A stretch of 64,000 bases of DNA from UBA940 sp964464465 (GTDB taxonomy: Bacteria; Bacteroidota; Bacteroidia; Bacteroidales; Rikenellaceae). The stretch spans positions 17,547 through 81,546 of the forward strand of contig CAYXGF010000003.1 of the NCBI GenBank assembly GCA_964464465.1. Direction: 5' to 3'. Both the position numbers and the translations under genes were made by a program. The notes beneath the pieces are model-generated. The model was not told the DNA's origin. It searched no databases and saw only the letters and a list, made by a program, of their open reading frames with translations. Numbering within the stretch: position 1 is the stretch's first letter; every line of letters starts with the position of its first letter. Shown here one piece after another: positions 25,359-34,684 of the stretch.

Positions 25359-28328
25359 ATGCGAAAGGTATTTTATATATTGTGTCTGATGCTGTTGTGC
25401 GTGCCGGTGTCCGGACGCGACACGGATTTGTCCCGAGTGCGGGAGCTGGTGCGTCACGGACGGTTCGAGGCTGCGTCCTATGAATTGAAGCGTGTCATTA
25501 AACGTCTGGGACCGGATGATTACGGCCAGCGTTCCGAGGCCGAGTATCTGAGTGCGCTGTGCGATGTGAAGCTGGGGCGGGCGGATGCGGCCGAGACTCT
25601 GGGAGCATTTATGGAAAAGTACCCGAATTCGCTGTACGATAACGATATACGGTTTTATCAGGGCGTGCTTTTATATAATGCCGGAGAGTATGAAAAGGCT
25701 TTGGAGAGTCTTCTTGCCGTGAATCCGTACCGGATGGGGGACTCCGAGGCCGACGAGTACAATTTCAAGACGGGACACTCGTATTTCGTGACGGAAAACT
25801 GGGATGCCGCATATCAGAGACTTGCGGATGTATCTGAGAACAGTTCCTATTATCCTCATGCGCGCTACTATATGGGCTACATGGATTATGCGCGCGGAAA
25901 CAATGCCCGCGCGAGGGAGCTTTTCACTTCGATTGCCGACAGCCGTTCGTATGCCGATGTGGTGCCGTATTATCTGTTGCAGCTCGAATTTCTGGACGGC
26001 AACTACGAGTACGTCGCCAGGAATGCCGACAAGTTGCTTGCCGGTGCGTCGGACGAACGTCGCGTGGAGCTGCTCAGGGTGCTGTCCGAGTCGTGGTTCC
26101 ATCTGTCCGACTATTACCGCGCAGCCCGTTACATGGAGCAGTATATGGCCGAGGGCGGCGAGGTGGCGCGCGGCGAGAACTATATAATGGGATTCTCGCT
26201 CTACCGGGAGGGGCATTTCGAGCAGGCAATACCCTATCTGGCGCGTGTATGCAGTGCCGACGACCCTCTGTCGCAGAATGCCAGCTATCACCTTGCCGAC
26301 TGTTATCTGAAAACCGGTGACAAGCGCAAGGCCATGCAGTCGTTCTCCATAGCGTCGAGCCGAGGCGAGGGCACAAACGCCGAAATAAGCCGCGACGCGT
26401 TGCTCAATTACGGCAAGTTGCAGTTCGAGCTGGGCGGCGAGCGTTTCAACGAGACGATAAACGTGCTGAACCGTTATCTGGCCGAGTATCCGGATTCGCC
26501 GCAGGCCAGACAGGTGAAGGAGTATCTTATCTCGGCATATTACAACTCGCATAACTACAAGGCCGCATACGATGCCATAATACAGTATCCGAATCCGGAC
26601 AACGACATCAAGACGGCTTTGCAGAAAATCACCTATTTCCGTGCGTTGGAGTACTATGCGCAGGGCGACCCGGACACTGCCATGCGGTTGCTCGCGGATG
26701 CCTCGCGCTACGGCTACAACGCGAAGTACAAGGCGCTTACGGCATTCTGGCAGGGCGAGATTCTCTACTCGCAGGGACAGTACGAGCCGTCTGTGGCGCG
26801 GTATGCGGAGTATCTCAGGCTGTCGCCGCTGTCGGAACCTGAGAACGCCATGGCGCGCTACAACACCGCATATGCCTATTTCAATATGCAGCGCTGGGAC
26901 GAGGCGCAGCGCTGGTTCGAGAATTTCCTTTCGCACTACAAACCCTCGGACGACTATGCGGCCGACTCGTACAACCGTCTGGGCGATACGTATCATTCGC
27001 AGCGCTCCTATTGGAAAGCCATCGAATGTTATGACAAGGCCGCCGCGACGGGTTCGGACCTGAAATACTATTCGGCCTATCAGCGGGCCATGATGCTGGG
27101 GCTGGTGGAGCGTCCGCAGCGTAAGATAGAGAGTCTTAATGCAATCGTCAAGGATGGCCGCGGCCCGTGGGTCGAATCGGCGATGTTCGAGCTCGGACGT
27201 TCGTACATGGTGCAGAACGACTATGCCGCCAGTGCCGGGACATTCGAGAAGTTCATCGCTTCGTATCCCGCTTCGGAACGTTATGCGGATGCGCTTTCCA
27301 ATATAGGACTGGCCTATCAGAATATGGGTGACAATGCCCGTGCGATGACATATTACAAGAAGATTGTGGCCCGCGCGCCCAAGTCGGCCGAGGCGTCGGG
27401 TGCGGCGGCGGCCATACGTGAGATATATGTGGATGAGAACGATGTGGACGGATATTTCGACTTCGCCCGCGGTGCAGGCATAGAGACCGACCTCGGGGTT
27501 CGTCAGAAGGATTCGCTCTCGTTTGCGGCGGTGCGGAAAGTATACGTCTCGGGGGACGGCCCAAAGGCAATCGCCGCTCTGGAAGCATATCTTGCCTCCA
27601 ATCCAGACGGCATGTATGTGCCGCAGGCGCTCTATTATCTGGGCGAGAGCCGCCGCTCGCAGGGAGACAAGGCCGGTGCTGTCGCGGAATTCGCCAGATT
27701 GTGCCGGATGCAGGACAACGACTATACCGTGCGCGGACTGGACAGACTCTCTTCTCTGGCATTCGAACAGAAACAGTTCGGACAGGCGGCCGATGCTTAC
27801 TTGCGTCTGAGCCGCAGCACTACCGAGCCGTCGCTCGTTGCCAAGGCGGCAGCCGGTTATGCGGACGCCGTTCTTGCGGAGGGCGATACGGCGAGAGTTC
27901 TTGAAGCGTGCGGCGTTTTCGAGAGGCATGAGATGAGCGATGCCGCAAGGGAGCGCTCCCTGTTGCTCGCCAAGGCCGGTATCCTGGCAGCCCGTTCGGA
28001 ACGCAGTCAGGCTCTGCGTATTTACGAGCGTTTGAGTGCGGATGTGAGCGATGCCGCCGGTGCTCAGAGCGCATACCGTGTGATAGAGGCTCTGTATGCC
28101 GCGGGGGATTTGAGCGGTGCCGAGAAAAAAGTGTTCGAGTTCTCGGAGAAAGATACGCCTCATACATATTGGTTAGGCAAGGCGTTTCTGACGCTCGGAG
28201 ACATCTATGTCGCTTCGGGCGACACTTTCCAGGCAAGGGCCACCTATCAGAGCATAGTGGACGGATATTCACCTGCGGGTGACGGAATCGTGGAGTCCGC
28301 ACGTGAGAAAATCGGTAAACTGAAATAA
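25359..28328 (+). CDS. Large exported TPR protein
   Basis: 989 residues with signal peptide MRKVFYILCLMLLCVPVSG. The rest is almost all helical pairs with TPR spacing: e.g. 'GEYEKALESLLAVNP', 'ARYNTAYAYFNMQRWDEAQRWFENFL', 'SYWKAIECYDKAA', 'GDNARAMTYYKKIVARAP', 'GQYEPSVARYAEYLRL'. Likely a periplasmic or outer-membrane scaffold. It is followed after 7 bases by an outer-membrane barrel gene, so the two probably work together, perhaps in surface assembly; no function is established. The gene has a long antisense open frame that is a codon-bias shadow. Confidence 0.88.
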   Translation: MRKVFYILCLMLLCVPVSGRDTDLSRVRELVRHGRFEAASYELKRVIKRLGPDDYGQRSEAEYLSALCDVKLGRADAAETLGAFMEKYPNSLYDNDIRFYQGVLLYNAGEYEKALESLLAVNPYRMGDSEADEYNFKTGHSYFVTENWDAAYQRLADVSENSSYYPHARYYMGYMDYARGNNARARELFTSIADSRSYADVVPYYLLQLEFLDGNYEYVARNADKLLAGASDERRVELLRVLSESWFHLSDYYRAARYMEQYMAEGGEVARGENYIMGFSLYREGHFEQAIPYLARVCSADDPLSQNASYHLADCYLKTGDKRKAMQSFSIASSRGEGTNAEISRDALLNYGKLQFELGGERFNETINVLNRYLAEYPDSPQARQVKEYLISAYYNSHNYKAAYDAIIQYPNPDNDIKTALQKITYFRALEYYAQGDPDTAMRLLADASRYGYNAKYKALTAFWQGEILYSQGQYEPSVARYAEYLRLSPLSEPENAMARYNTAYAYFNMQRWDEAQRWFENFLSHYKPSDDYAADSYNRLGDTYHSQRSYWKAIECYDKAAATGSDLKYYSAYQRAMMLGLVERPQRKIESLNAIVKDGRGPWVESAMFELGRSYMVQNDYAASAGTFEKFIASYPASERYADALSNIGLAYQNMGDNARAMTYYKKIVARAPKSAEASGAAAAIREIYVDENDVDGYFDFARGAGIETDLGVRQKDSLSFAAVRKVYVSGDGPKAIAALEAYLASNPDGMYVPQALYYLGESRRSQGDKAGAVAEFARLCRMQDNDYTVRGLDRLSSLAFEQKQFGQAADAYLRLSRSTTEPSLVAKAAAGYADAVLAEGDTARVLEACGVFERHEMSDAARERSLLLAKAGILAARSERSQALRIYERLSADVSDAAGAQSAYRVIEALYAAGDLSGAEKKVFEFSEKDTPHTYWLGKAFLTLGDIYVASGDTFQARATYQSIVDGYSPAGDGIVESAREKIGKLK

Positions 28329-28335
28329 GAGAATT

Positions 28336-30060
28336 ATGAAAAGGATATTTGCGGTTTTGGTTCTTTGTTGTGCTGCGCATGCTCTGATGGGGCAGGTGTC
28401 GCAGCAGGTGGAGGTCACCAAGGCCTATGTGCCGCATGTCGGTCAGGCCGGAAAACTTCCCGTAGCGCCCCGTATGTCGGACACGGTCGCTCTGCGGCCG
28501 GATATAGAGTATTCCGTCGTCCCGCAGACGTGGAACACCGAGTTCGGGACACGCAGGATAAGCCCGGCGACGGTGAGTGCGAATCCGTATCATGTTTCCG
28601 CTCCGTTCTATATAAAGGCGGCTGTGGGTTATCCGTTGCAGAGTCTGCTGGACGCGCATGTGACCAGGAACGATGACGGGCGCTCCACGGCGGGCGTGTA
28701 TGTGAAGCACTACGGCTCCTACTCGAAAAGAAAAAGCGATTACGGAGCCTCGCGTCACCGGGCTACATATATGGACAACGAGGCGGGAATATTCGGTTCG
28801 AAGAAGTTGGGTCGCTACATGCTGGACGGTTCGCTCTCGTATGACAATCTGCTTGCGTACCGTTACGGTATGTTCGCGCTCGATTCTGTTCCGGTGGGGC
28901 AGGGTGAGAACCTTATTCCGGAGAATGTGCGCGACAGAATGGTGGATATAGGGGCGCTCGAAGGGGAAATAAGGTTCGGAGACGCTTTCACCGACATGTC
29001 GCATTTCAATTTCGCGGCAGGATTCGGCGCCGGATTCACTCACGATGCGGCCCGGGACAGGCAGGTGGATATAGACGCGTCGGTGCGTATGGGCAGGATG
29101 TACGGAGCGCACGGATTCGATTTCACGCTCTCTTACGGCGGATATGTCGGTGCCGTGGCTCTGAGCGATGCTGCGGCAGGAACCGTGATGCTGAGTCCAC
29201 GTTATGTTTTTCGCTCGCAGAAAGTAAGCCTTTGCGTGGGGGCCGATTACGCTTATACGTATGACAGACTCTATCCGAACAGACACAATCTGTTTCCGGC
29301 CCTCGATTTGAGACTCGATGTGGTGAAAGGGTATTTCATTCCGTATATTACCGCTTCCGGACAGGTGCTCTCCGGTTCTTTCGCATCTCTGTGCCGCCGC
29401 AATCCGTATCTGGCTGCCGGAAGCGTGGCTGCGTCGGGCAGTAGGATAGACTTGCGTGCAGGTATTGAGGGCAGCGTGAAGGGCTGTTTTCTGTACAGGG
29501 CTTTTGCAGGGTACGGTTCGTTCAGACGCATGCCTTTCTTCGTAAGCCTGTACATGCCCGGCGGGGCTGACGATACGGGACAGTTCGGTGTCATTTCAGA
29601 TGATGCGGATGCTTTCGTGGCAGGAGCCGAACTGCAATTCAAGGTGGCGGACAGTTTCGACGCCGGATTGAAATTCGACTATTACGGCTACGGTACCGAT
29701 GTCCTTCCGCACGGAGGCGGAATGCCCAAGTTCGATTCGGAACTGACGCTGCGTTATTCGTACCGGGACAAGTTCTCGGTAGGAATCTCGGCATTGCTCC
29801 TCGGAGCGAGATACTTCCCTGAGATAGATGCTCGCGGCGAGGAACGTACGGTATGGACCGGTTCTCAGTTTACTGCCGACATATACACCTCGCGTGTTCC
29901 TGCGACAGTGGATTTGCGTGTCGATGCCGATTTCAGAATCTCGAAAAAACTGTGGGGATTCGTCAGCGGCCGCAATCTTGCCGCAGCCAGGCTCTATACG
30001 TTCAACCACTATCGTGAGCTTGGCGTCAATGCTCTTGCCGGAGTAAAGATAGTTTTCTGA
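28336..30060 (+). CDS. Outer-membrane beta-barrel, TonB-receptor-like, partner of TPR protein
   Basis: 574 residues with signal peptide MKRIFAVLVLCCAAHALMG. The body has many alternating aromatic/polar strands with turns ('FNFAAGFGAGFTHDAARDRQVDIDASV', split around turns; 'YDYYGYGTD', 'LRYSYRDKFSVGISALLLG') and ends in a C-terminal strand with Phe (ALAGVKIVF), the outer-membrane insertion signal. It lacks a recognisable plug domain, so a true TonB receptor is doubtful. Second gene of a two-gene unit; hairpins follow the stop. Confidence 0.75.
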   Translation: MKRIFAVLVLCCAAHALMGQVSQQVEVTKAYVPHVGQAGKLPVAPRMSDTVALRPDIEYSVVPQTWNTEFGTRRISPATVSANPYHVSAPFYIKAAVGYPLQSLLDAHVTRNDDGRSTAGVYVKHYGSYSKRKSDYGASRHRATYMDNEAGIFGSKKLGRYMLDGSLSYDNLLAYRYGMFALDSVPVGQGENLIPENVRDRMVDIGALEGEIRFGDAFTDMSHFNFAAGFGAGFTHDAARDRQVDIDASVRMGRMYGAHGFDFTLSYGGYVGAVALSDAAAGTVMLSPRYVFRSQKVSLCVGADYAYTYDRLYPNRHNLFPALDLRLDVVKGYFIPYITASGQVLSGSFASLCRRNPYLAAGSVAASGSRIDLRAGIEGSVKGCFLYRAFAGYGSFRRMPFFVSLYMPGGADDTGQFGVISDDADAFVAGAELQFKVADSFDAGLKFDYYGYGTDVLPHGGGMPKFDSELTLRYSYRDKFSVGISALLLGARYFPEIDARGEERTVWTGSQFTADIYTSRVPATVDLRVDADFRISKKLWGFVSGRNLAAARLYTFNHYRELGVNALAGVKIVF

Positions 30061-30086
30061 CGATACGGTAGAGGCGATATAAGTTA

Positions 30087-30174
30087 ATGGGGCGGTTCAA
30101 TATATGAACTGCCCCATGTGCTATAAACCGAACCGGGGACTGCATGACTCAAATATGCAGCCCCCGGTCTGGTT
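30087..30174 (+). terminator. Two hairpins after the TPR/barrel operon
   Basis: First stem ATGGGGCGGTTCA with TGAACTGCCCCAT (30087-30117, one mismatch). Second stem ACCGGGGACTGCAT with ATGCAGCCCCCGGT (from 30132). Neither has a T run, so termination or mRNA protection is a guess. Confidence 0.5.
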
Positions 30175-30200
30175 TAGTGAAGGAAAATGATTTTGGGAAT

Positions 30201-30381
30201 CATATACGATTTACAGTTATGCGCTCCTGCGTAAGGAACTCGGGCCTTAGTCGCGCCCCGCGAAAGTCAGCTCATTTCATTCGCTCAGGACTTTCGCATT
30301 AGAAGTTCCATGTTGGTGACTCACACGATGCGGCCGTTATCATGAATCCGTTAGATGTGCCGGATTGTAAAGTCGTATATG
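30201..30381 (+). repeat. MITE-like dispersed repeat, copy 1
   Basis: 181 bases with terminal inverted repeats: the left end CATATACGATTTACAGT is matched on the right by ATTGTAAAGTCGTATATG. Next to the left end is ATGCGCTCCTGCG, shared with copy 3 and, with small changes, copy 2; copy 4 shares the GC-rich core in other copies. It encodes nothing apparent. It ends 9 bases before the greA stop codon on the other strand. Confidence 0.7.
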
Positions 30382-30390
30382 GTGCCTGTT

Positions 30391-30864
30391 TTATATCGAT
30401 ATGTCGAGAATCTCGAACGTGATTACTCCGGCAGGTACCGTAACGTCGACCTTGTCGCCGCGTTTCTTGCCCAGCAGGGCCTTGGCAATCGGTGTGTTCA
30501 CGGATAGCTTGCCCTCTTTGAGGTTGGCCTCGTTCTCCGATACGAGTGTGTAAATCACATCCTTGCCGGTGTTGTGGTTTTTGAGCGTAACCTTGTTGAG
30601 TATCTGTACGGTGTCGGTGTTGATTTTGCTCTTGTCCAGAATACGGGCGTTCGCGATGAGCGCCTCCATCTGCGCGATACGCATTTCGAGCATTCCCTGC
30701 GCTTCCTTGGCGGCATCGTATTCGGCGTTTTCGGACAGGTCGCCTTTGTCCCTTGCCTCTGCTATCGCAGCGGAAATGGCGGGACGCTCGACCGAGCGCA
30801 TGTGTTCGAGCTCGTCTTTCATCTTTTTGAAACCCTCTTCCGTGAGGTAGGTAATCTTTGCCAT
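30391..30864 (-). CDS. greA: Transcription elongation factor GreA
   Basis: Rescues backtracked RNA polymerase by stimulating transcript cleavage, 157 residues. N-terminal antiparallel coiled coil with acidic tip ('ARDKGDLSENAEYDAAKEAQG', acidic residues D and E around 41-45), C-terminal FKBP-like domain ending in VTVPAGVITFEILDIS. Start MAKITYLTEEG at 30864 matches family. Single gene with its own -7 element. Confidence 0.95.
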   Translation of the reverse strand: MAKITYLTEEGFKKMKDELEHMRSVERPAISAAIAEARDKGDLSENAEYDAAKEAQGMLEMRIAQMEALIANARILDKSKINTDTVQILNKVTLKNHNTGKDVIYTLVSENEANLKEGKLSVNTPIAKALLGKKRGDKVDVTVPAGVITFEILDISI

Positions 30865-30943
30865 AATGTATGTATTTGTTTATTATACGGTAAAAAACTA
30901 AGAACCCCGACCTGCGCAAGACCGGAATCCTTTATCGATAGAG

Positions 30944-30951
30944 CAAAGATA
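30944..30951 (-). promoter_or_regulatory. -7 element of greA
   Basis: Minus strand TATCTTTG, a full TAnnTTTG match, 79 bases before the greA ATG. No clear -33. Confidence 0.6.
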
Positions 30952-31046
30952 AGTAAAAAGTTTCGAATAAAAAAATCCGGATGACGATTTATTTCCGATA
31001 CGGCTGCTGCGGTGCCCGTGGCGACGTTTCCGGTGTAAAATCGCAT

Positions 31047-31066
31047 ATAATTGCATCTGCAATTAT
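31047..31066. promoter_or_regulatory. 20-base palindrome upstream of obgE, operator candidate
   Basis: ATAATTGCA TC TGCAATTAT, nine perfect pairs around two bases, lying 20 bases before the obgE -7 element, where the -33 region should be. Its position suits a repressor site. Without a T run it is not a terminator. Confidence 0.45.
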
Positions 31067-31085
31067 AAAATAGGTAATAAATCGT

Positions 31086-31093
31086 TACCTTTG
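31086..31093 (+). promoter_or_regulatory. -7 element of obgE
   Basis: TACCTTTG matches TAnnTTTG, 24 bases before the obgE ATG. The -33 region is occupied by the palindrome rather than a TTG. Confidence 0.6.
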
Positions 31094-31117
31094 TCCGGGT
31101 AAAGACAAAAAGAAGAT

Positions 31118-32125
31118 ATGCCATCATCCAATTTCGTAGATTACGTAAAGATTTTCTGTCGTTCCGGTCACGGTGGAGCCGGTTCCGCGCATTTCCGCAG
31201 GGAGAAGTTCGTCGCATTCGGCGGTCCCGACGGCGGTGACGGCGGACGCGGCGCGAGCATAATATTGCGTGGCAACAGTCAGTATTGGACGCTGATACAC
31301 CTTAAATATAAAAGACATGTGTTTGCAGAGGACGGTCAGGCAGGCTCCGGTGCCAGGAGCAGCGGCCGCGACGGGCGCGATATAATTATAGACGTTCCGC
31401 TCGGAACCGTTGCCCGCGATGCCCTGACCGGCGAGATGGTGTGCGAGGTTACCGAAGACGGCCAGAAGGCGGTTCTGCTGGCAGGCGGACGCGGAGGTCT
31501 CGGCAACTGGCATTTCAAGACGTCGACAAACCAGGCGCCTCGCTACGCGCAGCCGGGAGAGGACGGCCGCGAGGGGACGTTTATTCTGGAACTTAAAATT
31601 CTTGCGGATGTCGGGCTGGTGGGCTTCCCGAATGCCGGCAAATCGACGCTTCTTTCCGTGGTGTCGGCTGCAAGGCCCAAGATTGCGGACTACGCATTTA
31701 CCACTCTGGAACCCAATCTCGGAATCGTGGAGTGCCGCGACTCGCACTCCTTTGTCATGGCCGATATACCCGGAATCATCGAGGGCGCGCACGAAGGGCG
31801 GGGACTGGGAACGCGCTTCCTGCGTCATATAGAGCGCAACTCTATGCTGCTGTTCATGATACCGGCCGATTCGGAGGATATCGTGCGTGACTACGGGATA
31901 CTGCTCGGCGAACTGACGATGTATAATCCCGAACTGCTTGACAAGGGACGGCTGCTGGCTGTCACGAAGTGCGACATGCTCGATGACGAGCTTATGGAGC
32001 ATGTGCGCCGGAATCTGCCGGAAGGCATTCAGACGGTGTTCATATCCTCCGTCAGCGGCATGGGTATTCAGGAGCTCAAAGATGCCTTGTGGAGCAGACT
32101 GAGTGATGTGAATTCAATAGATTAA
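31118..32125 (+). CDS. obgE: GTPase ObgE/CgtA
   Basis: Essential GTPase acting in 50S assembly and stress response, 335 residues. Glycine-rich Obg fold (1-158; 'GGPDGGDGGRGASI', 'GGRGGLGNWHFKTSTNQAP'), then G domain with P-loop GFPNAGKST (169-177), switch 'DIPGIIEGA' and TKCD. It lacks the C-terminal OCT extension, as usual in this phylum. The gene ends 7 bases before ansA, so they may share a transcript. Confidence 0.96.
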   Translation: MPSSNFVDYVKIFCRSGHGGAGSAHFRREKFVAFGGPDGGDGGRGASIILRGNSQYWTLIHLKYKRHVFAEDGQAGSGARSSGRDGRDIIIDVPLGTVARDALTGEMVCEVTEDGQKAVLLAGGRGGLGNWHFKTSTNQAPRYAQPGEDGREGTFILELKILADVGLVGFPNAGKSTLLSVVSAARPKIADYAFTTLEPNLGIVECRDSHSFVMADIPGIIEGAHEGRGLGTRFLRHIERNSMLLFMIPADSEDIVRDYGILLGELTMYNPELLDKGRLLAVTKCDMLDDELMEHVRRNLPEGIQTVFISSVSGMGIQELKDALWSRLSDVNSID

Positions 32126-32132
32126 AAGAGTT

Positions 32133-33161
32133 ATGGCAGGCAGTTCCATTCTTCTTATTTATACGGGCGGAACCATCGGCATGAAGACCGACCCCGGGAC
32201 AGGGGCTTTGCGTCCGTTCGATTTCAACGATATTTATACCGAGTTCCCGACGCTCCGCACGCTCAACGTGGATATTGAGGTGTGCGATTCGATTAAGCCG
32301 ATTGATTCGTCGAACGTGACGCCCGACGACTGGATTCGTCTTGCCGAAATCATACGTGACAACTACTCCCGTTTCGACGGATTCGTTATTCTTCACGGCA
32401 CGGACACCATGTCGTATACCGCTTCGGCGCTGAGTTTCATGTTGGAGGATTTGAGCAAGCCTGTCATTTTTACGGGCAGTCAGATTCCGATAGGCGTGCT
32501 AAGGACCGACGGCCGCGAGAATCTGATTACGGCCATCGAGATTGCGGCGGCGCGCAGCGGCGATTTGCCAGTCGTGCCGGAGGTCTGCATATATTTTCAG
32601 AACCGGCTGTTCCGCGCAAACCGCACCACCAAGCGCAGCGCCGAGCATCTGAATGCTTTCTGTTCGGAGAACTATCCTCCGCTCGCGGAGGTCGGCGTTA
32701 CCATTTCTTATAATACGCCGTATATCCGCAAGGCCGATTTTACGAGTCCGAAACTGCATATTGCAAAGGAGCTGTGCCGCGATGTGATGATAGTGAAGAT
32801 TTTCCCGGGACTCTCTCCTTCCGTTTTCCGGTCCATGCTTTTTACGGAGGGACTCCGCGGTGTGGTCCTGGAAACCTACGGCTCGGGAAACGCTCCGACT
32901 TCGGACTGGTTCGTCGAGGCGGTGCGCGAGACAGTGGGCCGCGGAGTCGTCGTGCTCAATGTCACCCAGTGCCAGAGCGGGTCCGTGTCGGCTATCTACG
33001 AGACGGGTCTCAGTTTGCGTGATGCCGGTGTAATAAGCGGTTACGACATGACCACCGAGGCTGCCGTGACCAAACTGATGTATGTTCTGGGCCAGAATCT
33101 CGATGCGGCAGGAGTGGAAAAACTGCTAAATAATCCTATCAAAGGTGAATTTATTAGATAA
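32133..33161 (+). CDS. ansA: Type I L-asparaginase
   Basis: Hydrolyses asparagine to aspartate and ammonia in the cytoplasm, 342 residues. First catalytic Thr in IYTGGTIGM (T10/T13 region), second motif HGTDTMSYTASAL with Thr-Asp, and the hinge 'GSQIPIGVLRTDGREN'. No signal peptide, supporting the type I cytoplasmic enzyme. Follows obgE after 7 bases. Confidence 0.93.
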   Translation: MAGSSILLIYTGGTIGMKTDPGTGALRPFDFNDIYTEFPTLRTLNVDIEVCDSIKPIDSSNVTPDDWIRLAEIIRDNYSRFDGFVILHGTDTMSYTASALSFMLEDLSKPVIFTGSQIPIGVLRTDGRENLITAIEIAAARSGDLPVVPEVCIYFQNRLFRANRTTKRSAEHLNAFCSENYPPLAEVGVTISYNTPYIRKADFTSPKLHIAKELCRDVMIVKIFPGLSPSVFRSMLFTEGLRGVVLETYGSGNAPTSDWFVEAVRETVGRGVVVLNVTQCQSGSVSAIYETGLSLRDAGVISGYDMTTEAAVTKLMYVLGQNLDAAGVEKLLNNPIKGEFIR

Positions 33162-33291
33162 AACTTTGTTCGGATAAATAATTATTCCTATATTCGCAAA
33201 TCGAAATCTCGCTTTCGATGCCCCGGAAACCGATGCGAAGGCCATCGCCCGGCAGCCGGAACCGAAAGAACGACAGAGATTTATATGTAAT

Positions 33292-33379
33292 GGAGAAATG
33301 ACCGAGTGGCTGAAGGTGCACGCCTGGAAAGTGTGTATGCCTCAAAAGGGCATCGTGGGTTCGAATCCCGCTTTCTCCG
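33292..33379 (+). tRNA. tRNA-Ser (anticodon GGA)
   Basis: 88 bases. Acceptor GGAGAAA pairs with TTTCTCC; D arm ACC/GGT; anticodon stem CACGC/GTGTG with loop CTGGAAA, anticodon GGA at 33326-33328; a long variable arm (TATGCCTCAAAAGGGCATC); T arm GTGGG TTCGAAT CCCGC. CCA is not encoded (GCA follows). Reads UCC/UCU codons. Confidence 0.95.
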
Positions 33380-33433
33380 CAAGAAAAAGTAAGAATTTCG
33401 AACAAAAACAAGTCTAATTAATTTAATTCAACT

Positions 33434-34231
33434 ATGAAAAAACTTTTTATGACTCTTGCGGTTGCAGGATTATTCAGTTTTGCGGCTGTTACTGCTCACG
33501 CTCAGGAAGCAGAGGCTGCTTCTGACGAGGGTGTTGCAACCGAGCAGGTCGAGGCGGCCGAAGTGGCTGTCGTCAATACCGAGGTGGACGTAGAAGGCGA
33601 GCCTTTGCATCAGGTTCTCAAACAGAAGTTCCTCGAAGGAGGCGCCGGCTGGATGGCTGCGCCGCTGCTGTGTCTTATTTTGGGTCTGGCAATCGCAATC
33701 GAACGTATAATTTATCTGAATCTCTGCACTGTAAATACCAAGAAGCTCATTGCCAAGGTAGAGGCTGCGTTGCAGAATGGCGGTATAGATGCTGCGAAAG
33801 ACGTTTGCCGCAACACCCGCGGTCCTGTCGCTTCCATATTCTATCAGGGTCTTGACCGTTACACTCAGGGTCTGGATGCGGTAGAGAAATCTGTCGTTTC
33901 CTACGGTTCGGTTCAGACAGGTCTTATGGAAAGCGGTCTGACATGGATTGGTCTGTTCATCGCTCTTGCGCCGATGTTGGGATTCATGGGTACCGTTGTC
34001 GGTATGGTCGCAGCGTTCGACTCTATTCAGGCTGCCGGTGACATCAGCCCGACCCTGGTTGCAGGCGGTATCAAAGTGGCACTTCTTACAACACTGCTCG
34101 GTCTTATCGTTGCCGTTGTTCTTCAATTGTTCTATTCCTATCTCGTATCGAAAATCGACAGCCTCGTGAACACCATGGAGGACAGTTCGATTACTCTTAT
34201 GGACATGCTGACCAAATACAGCACGAAATAA
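33434..34231 (+). CDS. exbB: MotA/TolQ/ExbB proton channel family protein
   Basis: Proton-channel subunit that energises TonB-dependent transport, 265 residues. N-terminal signal-like helix (about 1-23) and an acidic, Ala/Glu/Val-rich periplasmic stretch (24-60), then the ExbB core: TM around 76-93 ('APLLCLILGLAIAIERIIYL'), TM around 168-190 ('LFIALAPMLGFMGTVVGM') and TM near 212-236. The GTVxGM motif is diagnostic. First gene of a four-gene unit with two exbD genes; tonB itself is not here. Upstream is the tRNA-Ser gene. Confidence 0.93.
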   Translation: MKKLFMTLAVAGLFSFAAVTAHAQEAEAASDEGVATEQVEAAEVAVVNTEVDVEGEPLHQVLKQKFLEGGAGWMAAPLLCLILGLAIAIERIIYLNLCTVNTKKLIAKVEAALQNGGIDAAKDVCRNTRGPVASIFYQGLDRYTQGLDAVEKSVVSYGSVQTGLMESGLTWIGLFIALAPMLGFMGTVVGMVAAFDSIQAAGDISPTLVAGGIKVALLTTLLGLIVAVVLQLFYSYLVSKIDSLVNTMEDSSITLMDMLTKYSTK

Positions 34232-34263
34232 TTTAGAATAAGGAAAGAATAATTTTTCGGACA

Positions 34264-34671
34264 ATGAAAAAAGCGTTAAACATATTGAAATTCGTACTTC
34301 TGCTTTTGGGTGTAGCTACGCTCATTCCCATGTTGGCGATAGATACCAACAGCGTGGATATGATGCTCGACTATACTTATGTATTGTTCGCTATTGCTGT
34401 CGTTGCCGCAATCGTCATGACTGCCATCAATTTCGGCAAGAGCAACAACAACTCCAAAATCGGAATAATAGTATTCGGTCTGTTGATTGTGGCTGTCGTG
34501 GTTGCGTACTTGTTATCGAGTCCGGAGCCTATAACCCTTGCCAGCGGCAAGGTCGAGGACAGTGCGACGACACTGAAACTTACCGATACTTTGCTTTATG
34601 TGACTTATGCAGCCTTTACAGCGGTAGTCGTATTGCTTATCGGCGGCGAAATAAGAAACAGCATAAAATAG
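34264..34671 (+). CDS. Small four-helix membrane protein in exb cluster
   Basis: 135 residues with four hydrophobic helices: about 7-26, 37-57, 68-87 and 112-130, and little soluble part. I do not recognise a family. It lies between exbB and exbD with about 30 and 13 bases spacing, a position held by a similar small protein in many Bacteroidales exb clusters, so a role in the energising complex is likely but unproven. Confidence 0.75.
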   Translation: MKKALNILKFVLLLLGVATLIPMLAIDTNSVDMMLDYTYVLFAIAVVAAIVMTAINFGKSNNNSKIGIIVFGLLIVAVVVAYLLSSPEPITLASGKVEDSATTLKLTDTLLYVTYAAFTAVVVLLIGGEIRNSIK

Positions 34672-34684
34672 TTAATAATTAGGT

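Noticed and set aside
25671..28163. 830-codon antisense frame opposite the TPR gene
   Set aside because: Codon-bias shadow in a GC-rich gene; the plus strand has a signal peptide and TPR repeats, the minus product has no recognisable domain.
33154..33411. 85-codon minus-strand frame containing SGIRTHD and PLGHFS
   Set aside because: It is antisense to tRNA-Ser; this is a well-known artefact in many genomes.
34264..34671. tonB in the exb cluster
   Set aside because: The small protein has four helices and lacks the single TM, Pro-rich linker and C-terminal domain of TonB.
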